The position numbers and the translations under genes are program-made. A stretch of 64,000 bases of DNA from Gordionus sp. m RMFG-2023 (Eukaryota > Nematomorpha > Gordioida > Chordodea > Parachordodidae): contig NC_088777.1 in the NCBI RefSeq assembly GCF_954871325.1, positions 3,350,509 to 3,414,508 of the forward strand. Reading direction: 5' to 3'. The notes beneath the pieces were generated by a model that saw only the letters and a program-made list of their open reading frames with translations, searched no databases and was not told the origin of the DNA. Below, one piece after another: positions 47,780 through 57,639 of the stretch (within the stretch, counting starts at the first letter, position 1; each line of letters starts with the position of its first letter).

Positions 47780-50665
47780 ATGAGCTTACCAGACCTCAGC
47801 ACAGCTTCTACCAAATCTAACTGCCCTTTATGTGTTAAAGTAACCAAATTGGGGCTATTGCCATCTCATCGAAACCAGAGGATAAAATGTCCTCAATCTG
47901 GGCATCCCATCTTATCACCAGCTATCCCTCGAACCCTAAATGCCTTTTCTGCCCTTGCCCTCGCACAACCTATAGTTACCATTCCCACGTTGACGGATGT
48001 GCCTACTAGCCCAATAGTCCCCACCTCAACCGCCGAAAATGTTCGCACTTTCAATTCAACCGACTCCACAGATGTAGAAATATTTTTAGTCACACCAAAA
48101 TCATTTGTGATTTCTCGAATACCTAAGGGAGCAAGACTTCAAGTTGCCAGACACCTCTCAAAGAACTTGACTTCCTTGTTAAATAATTATTCTTCCATAA
48201 AACACGCTAGACACCCTGTCATTTGCCTTTACTACCTTGCAAGTTCCTGATCCTGCCAGCAAAAAATCTCGACACAGCAAATCAAGGATGCTACTATCTA
48301 CCCCTTACCCATCAGTCACTTTTCCACATCTTTTAAAGGTGATGACACCGATAAAAATAAAAATCACAAAAATGACCTACTCACCAAGGCCAAGCTTATA
48401 TCTAAAAAGCTGGATAACCTGAATGTTAAATCCGCCATACGACTGGCAACATCTGACAATAAGCTAGCTCCCTACGATCAAACAACTTATCAAGCTCTTC
48501 TCCTAAAACACCACCCACACGATCTTAAGGATGAAATATCGTCTTACCCCGAAGCAACTCTAATTGCAACCACTTTTACCTCAAGCGAGGTTAGAAAGGC
48601 TATTCTCTCCTTCGCGATTCTTCACGGGGAGTTGGTGGGTTTCGCCCAATATTCCTACAGGATCTAACCGCACCTTACATCACACAACAATGCGACGTTT
48701 TGGAAAAAATTACTCAACTCATCAACCGTATGCTTGCTGGGGCTTACCACCCGCCATTATTCCACTCCTTTATGGAGCTAAACTCATCGCCCTCCATAAA
48801 CCTAATAAAGATATTCGCCCTATCGCTATTGGAACCACTTGGCGCCGATTAACCGCAAAGCTAGTAGTGAGCAGAATATTGTTCACAGTATCCAATCACC
48901 TGTGCCCTAATCAATTAGGAGTCAACGTAAAAGGGGGATATGAGGTATCCCTACACATGACCAGAATGTATCTACAAACAGACCCCAGTGATGATATTCT
49001 AATTAAAATAGATTTTTCAAACGCTTTTAACTCTCTAAAACGTTCAGCATTTCTTAATCCCATCCTTACCCTTTACCCAGTACTCGCAATTCATCTTCGA
49101 TTGTTATGCTAGTCCATCGCATCTTCAATTTGGAGATAGATTGATTCCTTCTAGTAGTGGAATACAACAAGGTGACCCTCTAGGCTCCTTTTTATTCTGT
49201 CTGGGCATTAATAGCCTAATACAAGGCATAAATGACCAATGTAAACTAAACCTTCATAACTGGTATATCGACGATGGTATACTAGGCGGCTCACCCAGCG
49301 AAGTTATGAAGGCGGTCGAAATAATAAAATCCAGCGAGAGCAGTTTGGGACTGCGAATCAATCAAGACAAGAGCGAATATTGTCCTCTTGGAATCATAGA
49401 CCTTAACTATGATCTTTCGTTCAATCATACACCATTGAACTTCTTAACACATCTCGGATCTCCAGTGGGAAAAGACGAGTCCTTTGTCAAGTTCTTCGCC
49501 GACTCTCTACTAGAGATATCCCTTATGCGCGGTACACTATCTCGCCTCCCAGCCCACCAAGCGTTCTTTCTATTAAAGAACTACCTCCTAATCCCAAAAA
49601 TTCTATATTCACTCCGATCGTCACGTATCTTCCAATACGACGTCAACCTCGCTGCACACGAGCTAGAGATTAAACACCTCACAGAGGATATACTCAATCT
49701 CAAATTCGGAGACCTATCTTGGCTACAAGCCACCTTGCCAACCAAATCCGGCGGCATTGGCATACGATCGCCTTCCCTACTCTCTGTTAGTGCGTTCATA
49801 TCCTCTCGCCTGTCCTGCGAGCCCATCATACACGCACTCACAAAACATCCTGACCCTTTACTTCCCCAGGCAATTGATCTATGGAAAACTCTTTCATTAG
49901 TCGATCCTCCCTCATCGGCACTGGAGAAGGACTGGGATAAGCCTCTAGTTGGCAACTCCGTTGCATACCTTAAATAGAGGAGCCAACCCGAGGACCATTC
50001 TCTACTCTTCTCCATTCCCGCAGACAGCGGGTATGAATTTCTCGAAGCTTTTCCATCGCGAAACCTTGATCAGCTCCTAAGCAATGATGAGCTACGTCAC
50101 GCCATCGGTCTAAGACTTAATTGTGATATGGTAATACCCTATCACGGCATCCTTTGTCAAACGCCGGTCGACTCCAAAGGCTGTCACTCTTTACACTGCA
50201 AGCGCTGTAGAGGCAGATTCATTAGACATTCAAAATGCAATGATACTATTGCCAGGGCCCTAAAATCTGCCGGTATCCCATCACCCTCGAACCTACTGGA
50301 CTCTACAATTCTGATGGTAAGCCCCGATGGCTCTACCATGACTTGGAAGAGGGGGGAATTCCTAACCTGGGATTTCTCATGCATCGATCCCCTTGCCCCT
50401 TCCAATATAAATAGAGATGCTCTAGTAGACGCCGAGACGAATAAACTAGCTAAGTATTCGCCATCGCTTCCGGCCAATTACACATTCCTACCACTAATCG
50501 CCACGCGGCTCTCATGCCCTGGCCTTCTTTAAAGAGCTGGGGAAACGGATCTCTACTAGGACCGAAGATCCCAACGAGGGTTATTATCTACGCCAAAGAT
50601 TAGCCCTCAATATAATAAAATGCAATTACCTCAGCTTCATATTCTCAATGACTGATACCCCCTAA
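47780..50665 (+). pseudogene. LINE ORF: zinc finger, reverse transcriptase, C-terminal Cys/His domain
   Basis: The ATG at 47780 opens MSLPDLSTASTKSNCPLC with a CPLC…H…C…H finger-like region. Then come IPKGARLQVARHL, SAIRLATSDNKLAPYD and SSEVRKAILSF, the leader typical of a LINE group whose RT reads RPIA.G..RRL.AK. RT motifs: DIRPIAIGTTWRRLTAKLV; KIDFSNAFNSLKRSAFL (motif A Asp); GIQQGDPLGSFLFCLGI; NWYIDDGILGG (YxDD); LGLRINQDKSEY. The C-terminal part has a Cys/His knot (CHSLHCKRCRGRFIRH), then KRGEFLTWDFSCIDPLAPSN, which could be a restriction-like endonuclease (inference), and ends FIFSMTDTP-stop at 50665. Frame changes between 48200 and 48300, near 48610, near 48670 and near 49120, plus stops near 49975, make it non-functional, but few lesions suggest fairly recent insertion. 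Confidence 0.85.
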
Positions 50666-50803
50666 TCACAGAATCGGCGATGAGAAGAGCAATTAAGAAC
50701 AAGAGAGGGTATTCATATGGAAATTAACAAAAGAACCAAACCCTAATCACAGAATCGGTCATGAGAAAAGCAATTAAGAACAAGAGAGGAATATTCAGAT
50801 GGA
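50661..50803 (+). repeat. Two 3'-terminal tandem units of the LINE
   Basis: CCTAATCACAGAATCGG…AAGCAATTAAGAACAAGAG occurs at 50661 and again at 50743 (period about 82). The first unit overlaps the ORF stop. Terminal short repeats in place of poly-A occur in several LINE groups. Confidence 0.85.
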
Positions 50804-50805
50804 AG

Positions 50806-51540
50806 AAGAAAAACTGAAGGGCAAACTATGAAAACTCATAATTCTTTTTCATTTGCTCAATTTATTATATTAATTTACTATATATTTATTTATATTATTT
50901 AAATATATTATTATTTATCCTTAAAAAATATACTAACAAATTTGATTATTTTTTAAATTGACATATTAATGAAATTTACTATTATATTGATCGTTATTAT
51001 ATCATACATTTTATATTACGCCTATTAATATCATATTCAACACATATATATAATTTTGTTATTAAAATTTTTTTACCTATTTTGCAATAAATATCATATA
51101 TATATATATTTGTATTAAATTTGATTCATTAAATGGTATTGTTGCTATGCTAATATTTTGTTAAAATTTAGATAATTATTTTTTTTTAAAAACTTATATG
51201 TTTATCTCATAAATATATACATAATATTTATATTAAAAAATAGCATAATATATAAAATTATATTAATATAACATGTAAAAAGATTATTGTGTATAGTTTA
51301 AAAAGACAAATAAAGAACTATATTTAAAAAAAAACATATAAGAGGAGAGGAGGAAACAGGGGAAAAGGGATCTCATTGATAAACGAGAAAACTAAGATAG
51401 TTGCTTTGGAAAACAAACCATTTGGGTACATTAAAAAAATTTATTTGAGAAATTCTTTCAACTAAAATCTTTAACAAATGATAGCCTAGAGGGTTGATTA
51501 GAAGCCCATGATGAATTAACAATCAGAATTTCAAATATTT
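50806..51540. other. AT-rich interval, nothing recognised
   Basis: Low-complexity AT sequence between the LINE end and the inverted receptor copy. Confidence 0.6.
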
Positions 51541-51599
51541 GATCTAAGTATATCTAAATAAATAAATATAAGTTTTTAATTGCGCATGCTCAAAATTTT

Positions 51600-53060
51600 G
51601 GTGAAGGATACTTTTTTTAAATTCGGGTGTATATCTTTAATCTTTCGATGACCAATATTCTGTAATTAATTGAATAAAAAGTTAATATAAAGGTGCAGCT
51701 AACGTATATATATAAATGCTAATAAATAAAACAAAAATATTAGCATTACGAGAACATTTCACCACCAAAAATCGACTATCATTTGAACGATTGATATTGG
51801 TAGCAAAAGAAATATAAATTAAAATGTTAAAATGGTTAAAGTTTTTATGTTTTGCTTATTTTCGGATACCTTTTTGGAGTGCCATTTATAAGAGAAATTT
51901 GTTCTAGAAGGTTCTATATTTAGTAATAAACTGATGACTCTATTATTTAAGCATTCGAGCAACTTTGGTCCATCATCCTCAATTATATTAGAATTTTGGG
52001 TGATGGGATCATTCCCAATTACATTAATATGGAGGTTCGGTTTTATTTAATTTTCAAGATTATTTTTAGTACCACACTTATCTTCTTTAGTTTCGCTGGC
52101 AGCTGCACTTATAACATGTTTACTATTGGAGGATATGTAAATATTATCACCAACTTTTTTACCTCTTTTTATCAGTATAATTTTGCATAAAACCACCAGG
52201 TAAAAGGGTATCAACACAGCAAAAACTTCTCTGCAAATTTGATAAGTTATCCATAGACACCTAGAGCTAATTTCTTGAGGTTCAAATCTACGGTATCGAT
52301 AAATAGACATAATCTTCTCTGGGAAATTTATTTCCTCCGCTTACTGGTGCACATAATTTTGACTTAAACAAAGTAAGCCATTTATAAGTTGGGAAAAACC
52401 ATATAATCGATAATATGAGACATAAGAGCATAGCAACTGGCTCTTTTAATATTAACTAACAAGTTATAGTTGAATGGGAATACAACTGCAAACATTTGAT
52501 TAGCGAAGAAGAGCAAATAAATAAACCAAAATTTAGTAATGTATTTGATATGGGATAATGATAAGGTGTCAAATATGTTATCAAATTTTTAGGAGTCCAG
52601 AATGGGTTTTCTGGATGATCACTGCCATAAATTTTGACCAAGGGTGAAATGATCAACCCCAAAATATTTATAAAATTTACTATGTAAAACCACTTTAACA
52701 AATATTGATTAACATTAATATTCCGCTTTATTCCGCTGGATGATAATGCACTATTAGTTACACACCCAATATTTATTGACAACAGATTTTGATGGCGTGA
52801 AGAGGTGATAAATATATTCTACGATTTTTTCCGAAACAATTTTCTAATCGATCTCATAACGATTTTAATCAGATTCATGGCACATTTAAAAAAATTCTTT
52901 ATATAAGCGCATAAACTAATGATTACTGATGGATCATATATTAAAACTACTCCCGATATATTCCCGACGAGTCCCGAAATCAAAATTAATAATATTTTGA
53001 TAAACGAGTTCACGTTGTAATTATCAAATAATTTTAAGGAATAATTAGAACAAAGTTGTT
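51600..53060 (-). pseudogene. GPCR pseudogene, inverted copy of the receptor at 37748-39232
   Basis: All seven helices are still recognisable: NSFIKILLILISGLVGN (TM1), YLLKWFYIVNFINILGLII (TM2), TPYHYPISNTLLNFGLF (TM3), TYQICREVFAVLIPF (TM5) and the TM6-TM7 region at 51650-51850. The start codon and upstream flank are gone: homology begins at CAACTTTGTTCTAATTATTC, just after the place of the ATG. An extra six codons lie in the first loop, an in-frame stop follows KKS at about 52816-52818, and further stops and shifts lie near 52450, 52310 and 52045. It also lacks the TM3 cysteine, so that feature is older than the duplication. Not translatable. Confidence 0.9.
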
Positions 53061-53159
53061 GATCTTAGTTTATTAAAATTATAAATTGGCTGTATCTTTT
53101 TTTTATATTTAAAATATGCGTTAAACATTAATAATAAAATATAAAATCGATCCAAAATT

Positions 53160-53770
53160 TAATTTTTTTCAAAAAAATATATATTTATACAAACATGCAT
53201 CCGAATCGAAACCAATTTCGGCTCGGTTCAAGTAAAAATGACGGTTTCGATGATTTGTTAAAAGTATACAATATCCTTTTGGTTCAAACCGCTATAAAAT
53301 TTTGCATAGGAATTAGGTCTTTATTTCATCAAAAAAACATATATAACCCATTTTAATATCCAACAATTTATATAATTTTGCCTCATTTTACTCTGATCTG
53401 ATTTTGTCAATAGTTAGATTTTTTTCTCTATTTAAACGACTTTCATTAGAAGAAATTTAAAATAATTATAATATTTACTTTCTAAGAGAATTATTTAAAA
53501 GTTTTTTCTGTATTCTTCAAAGGTCTGTTGGCTAGATAGCAACCAAATTTATTTTGGCTTTTAATTTTTGTTAATTTTACGACTTTTATAAGATACTTTC
53601 TTTTATTGTGACGCTCAATATTTGCAACATGATGGCCTTTATAAATAATTGTATCACAATCTATAGGATGTTATAAAAATTAATACATTTGGGCCATGGT
53701 AAAGTAAATTTATCTGATACTTAATCATCTTCAGAATCAGATGATTATGATTGTAATAGCATTATGTAAA
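53160..53770 (-). pseudogene. hAT (BED) remnant beside the receptor pseudogene
   Basis: The minus strand reads YKGHHVANIERHNKRKY (BED finger half) at about 53600-53660, downstream of TCATCTGATTCTGAAGA. Subterminal GGTTC/GAACCGAGCCGAAA motifs lie at about 53200-53290. It is the inverted counterpart of 36420-36960. Confidence 0.6.
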
Positions 53771-54375
53771 TAAATTAAAATAAATAAACTATACTATATG
53801 ACTGATTAACCTTGATATTTTTCATTTACTCACTTACACTTTCGTCAATAAAAAGATTGCATAAACGTTCAAATTTCGTTAAAAGTATAGGTAACACAGT
53901 TTATCACTTAAAAAATAACGAATATCTTAATCAATATTTTTACGTTTTTACGCCTTTTACGCCAAAACTTGGCTTAGATATGGAAATTTAGTTAGACAAT
54001 TTTTCATATTTTTCACTTTTTAAATTTTTATTTTTCTTTTCAAAATATTTTCAATAATATAAAAAAAAATACTTTTTAAAACAAAAAGAAGATAATGATC
54101 CTTTTTTGTTAAACATATACATTTCTTAAAGTCAATTATTATTTAAATATAATATAAAAAATAATAATATATTATAACATCAAAATGTATATAATTTTTT
54201 TTAGTCAAATCTACGTTATTTAATAGATTTTGGTATTATTTATAAATTTTATAATAAAGTGAACGATGATAATTTGCAACAAATATCACATGAGATTAGG
54301 ATATAGTTAGGAAATTTTAATACTTGCTATTTATTTACAATACTATGAAATCATTGAACATAAAAACAGAGCGAA

Positions 54376-54889
54376 TTATTTGCCTTCAAGTGGATTAGGT
54401 TGCTCTTCAATACCAATTTCTTCCTTTATTCTTTCTTCCACTGTTATTATTACTTCGTTTGATTTGATAGATTCCAACTTTGAATTTAATTCAGTTCTTT
54501 TTTTTTTAGTGTTTCCAAATAAAACCCTAGCTTCTGCTATGGATAAACTGGTCTCAAAATTTTTCAATTGGCCTTCTAGCAATCATATTACATTTTTTGA
54601 ATCCTTAATTTTTTTTGACAATTCATTAATTTCAATGTCTAAAGTTTTCAATTCAGAATCCTAAACGACAGGCATTTTCTCTTGATCAGGCATGAAAACC
54701 TTTTGCTTGCCATATAATTTTTCAATTATTAATTTTTTTATTGGCGAGATTATCTCTAGCTCTAATCATTACGATTTTACAAAAATCTTTTTGCATAAAA
54801 TTGCTAATATCTGTGGCACCATATGGTCTAGTGTATTTGTTTATAAACTCTAAAATCGTGTCTTTAGCTTCGTTATCTTTTTTTCTCAT
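54376..54889 (-). pseudogene. PSMC3IP: Intronless HOP2 (PSMC3IP) pseudogene
   Basis: HOP2 works with MND1 to help DMD/RAD51-type recombinases pair homologous chromosomes in meiosis. From the ATG at 54889 (minus) the sequence reads MRKKDNEAKDTILEFINKY, TRPYGATDISNFMQK and MIRARDNLANK (winged-helix part). A shift in a seven-A run follows, then KLYGKQKVFMPDQEKMPVV, a stop in place of a residue, DSELKTLDIEINELSKKIK (coiled coil), a second stop, and LLEGQLKNFETSLSIAEARV to EEIGIEEQPNPLEGK and the true stop at 54376. The order YGKQK..(F/Y)…DQ…L..LD..I..L and the EE(V/I)GIE end match HOP2. About 40 residues of the usual ~210 appear absent before the C-terminal end. No introns and three lesions suggest a dead retrocopy, though no poly-A tail is visible. 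Confidence 0.7.
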
Positions 54890-54964
54890 ATTGATAGAGT
54901 GATATTTTTAAAATTGTTTCAAAGATTAATATTAATCACATTTGATTGAAGCTTATAAATTATA

Positions 54965-56086
54965 ATGCCTAATTAAATCAAAAATATAAATTATTTACAT
55001 ATAGTATTATAAATGACACATCGAAATTTGTCAAATAAATATGAAGTCATCATGGAGAAAATCATGAGCATCACATAAAAAAGAAACAAGTATCTAGAAT
55101 TCGACTAGTTTTGACAAAATATCACAACAAGAGCCTAATAAAATTTAAAAAAAGTTTAAGATGCCATCAAGCCAACAGATGATAGAAGAAGCATTAAAAG
55201 AACAAACAATATCAGTAAAAATAAATATAAAATAATAATAATCTATTGCTTGTTACTAAATTGGTCACTTTTAATGGCAGGCCATTTGACTAAATCGATT
55301 ATATCGATTTTAAAAAAAATTCTTGATCCTATATTAGAAGGCTTGGATAATATTAAAATTAATTCTCAAAATATTCAATCTAATGTTGCAGAATTAACCT
55401 TATGTATTTGGCAAAATATAATCATTGTAAGTTAATTGACTATTTTACTTGTCTAGACAGGTCCATTATTAAGATTAATCTTCAGTATGTTAAAAGCATA
55501 GATTGTTCTGAGAACACTAGCAATGAAAGAAATTTTTGAACGGTACACTGCAAAAAATTTAAAACTCTTTTAAATAAGAAGTATTATATGATTTTGAAAT
55601 CAAAACATCACAAATATACACTATAACAACTGACAATGGAGCAAATCTTATTAAGCTGGTAAAATTATTGGAGGAGATGATGAAAATCAAATTTCAAAAT
55701 GATGAAGAAGAACAAATACAAAATATAGATAATTTGAATGATGTTTCTACTCGAACATGTACCTAATTAACAATCAATCTAAATGTTTCTTAATATAATA
55801 TTATAAATATAAAATATGCTTCTCATACCACCTTAAAACCTTGTGGTAGATCATGCAGTAAAAAATTGCTCAGTTTCTAATATTATTATTAAAGCTAGTA
55901 CTGCTTGGAAGAAGCTAAAGACAGAATCGATATCAATACTAAAAAAAATTAAATTTAAAAAGATCTATATTGGATTGTCACAGATGGTTATCAACCTATG
56001 ACATGCTAGAGAGATTGAATGAATAAAAAGATATGTGTGAGGAATTTTCAGTATCATACAGTGAACTTTTTTTACAGCTTTATAGG
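54965..56086 (+). pseudogene. hAT transposase fossil, 5' part (interrupted by an LTR element)
   Basis: HHGENHEHHIKKKQ at about 55050 is the end of a BED finger. LLVTKLVTFNGRPFD at 55240 is the 'NGRPF' block, followed by ILDPILEGLDNI. Around 55470-55660 the frames give LDRSII, NLQYVKS, ERNF and TTDNGANLIK (the first catalytic-Asp block). VDHAVKNCS…STAWKKLK follows. Many stops. The coding sequence is cut at 56086 by the LTR element and resumes at 61868. Confidence 0.75.
56082..56086. repeat. Target duplication, left (ATAGG)
   Basis: 5-bp ATAGG, repeated at 61863-61867. Confidence 0.9.
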
Positions 56087-56523
56087 TGTTGTATATGCAA
56101 ATTAGAATGTTATGGAAGTTATTATTCATAAATAAATTGTAGACGAAGATAATATTTTTTTTGGGTAATTATTTATGTAAATGATCTTAAAATGAACATA
56201 ATATTATTTTATAAATTTTCATATATTCAAATTAATTGTAAAACAATTATGATATATATATATCGCGGTAAAAGTGAGATTCGACACATAATGATTATTA
56301 ATTTTTTAAAATATAATTTGGATTGCTGATCGAATAAAATATAGTCGTAAAGTTTTTTTATTCTTGATTATATTATATATTGGGTTATCATAATTTATAT
56401 ATTTTATTTCTTTCTAGATTCCAATATAATAATAATTCTAATTGAGAGTGTTAGTTAACATCGATAATAATATAATCAACTTCTATATACAAATTCAATT
56501 CAAGCTTGCAGCCAACTGCAACA
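56087..56523 (+). repeat. 5' LTR
   Basis: Starts TGTTGTATATGCAAATTAGA and ends GCCAACTGCAACA; 437 bp. Confidence 0.92.
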
Positions 56524-57009
56524 AGTGGAACAAAGAAAATCAAACCCTATACCTTAGGTCTTCAGTCTAACCATTACATAATATTTCGGGAAACTAAAGC
56601 GTTAAGAAGATTTTTTCTAAATTATACCAGGATAATTAAGGTAAAAAAAAATATATATTTTCTTTTATTTTTAATGCCTTTTTATGCTTTTATTTTAATC
56701 ATAATATTAATTACATTGTTGTATAATTTTGGCCGCAGCATTAAACTATTTGTGGTTAAAATTATTTTGAATTCTTTGTAATGTATCTAAGTCAAATTAT
56801 TTTAAGGAATTTATTGTTGGAAAATATAATGGTAATAATAATTTCGGTAATAATTTTAGCTTTTTTATTAGGTTTAATTGTAGGTAGAAATACATCGTTA
56901 CATAAAAATAGAAAATAAGGAATTAGATAAGATAAAAAATATATTAAATGAGGAAAATAAGGAGATAAACATAAACATTTCTAGAAGTACAGATATTTTC
57001 AGACGAATT

Positions 57010-57190
57010 AGTTGCTATAGCTGTGGTCAGCCAGGCCATATGTCGCGTGATTGTGATTTAACAAAGGATTTGAAATGCGCGAGATGTGGCAGGAATGGCC
57101 ATTTAGCTATAAGATGTAGATTAAACAATATAATTGTGAGATGTAATATTTGTGGCCAGGATGGACACACTCAAGAAAAATGTAACAAAT
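57010..57190 (+). other. Nucleocapsid-like triple zinc-knuckle region of the LTR element
   Basis: Three CCHC knuckles (CYSCGQPGHMSRDC, CARCGRNGHLAIRC, CNICGQDGHTQEKC) bind nucleic acid in gag proteins. They are followed by a long Asn-rich low-complexity linker. Confidence 0.85.
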
Positions 57191-57639
57191 GACTAAGAAA
57201 GAAATATTTTAATAATGAAGTTAATAATTTTTTTAATGTTGATAATTTAGTAGAAAATAAGAATAAATATTTTAATTTTAATAATAAATTTGGTAATAAT
57301 AGTTTTTCTAATTTTAGTTCAGGTAAAATTAAACATTTTAGTTTTAATGATAGATTTGAAAATTATAATAATTTTGTTAATGTTAATAATTGTAATTTAA
57401 ATAATGATAATGTGGATAATGTTGATAATGCTACTGCAAATAAGAATAATTATGGTAATAAGAAAGATAAATTTTGTGATAATAAAAAGTGTTTTAACGT
57501 TGATATTTCAAACGATATTAATAGAAGTGATATAAAAATAAAAAGTAGAGATTTTGAAATATATAGAATTAAAAAGGCAACTTGTGTAGACGTACTAAAA
57601 ATGGAATTAGAGAATTTTTTAATGAAGAATAGATGCCCT

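Larger units (their letters stand above)
46370..50805 (+). mobile_element. LINE (non-LTR retrotransposon), near full length
   Basis: Layout: a moderately GC-rich leader (46370-46690), three 300-bp tandem units (46727-47670), one broken ORF (47780-50665) and two 63-bp 3' repeats (50661-50803). Its GC content is far above the flanking DNA. No target duplication was identified and there is no poly-A tail, so it probably ends in the short 3' repeats. Confidence 0.75.
51545..53770 (-). repeat. Inverted duplication, minus-strand arm (receptor pseudogene + hAT scrap)
   Basis: Counterpart of 36420-39300. Divergence is modest in the receptor part and larger in the flank. Confidence 0.8.

Noticed and set aside
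49581-50015. Minus-strand frames across the LINE
   Set aside because: Shadows of the GC-richer LINE ORF, which is supported on the plus strand by RT motifs.
47700-50700. Single very recent horizontal arrival of the LINE
   Set aside because: An AT-drifted, rearranged copy at 26.4-26.9 kb shows long residence; only composition remains as a hint.
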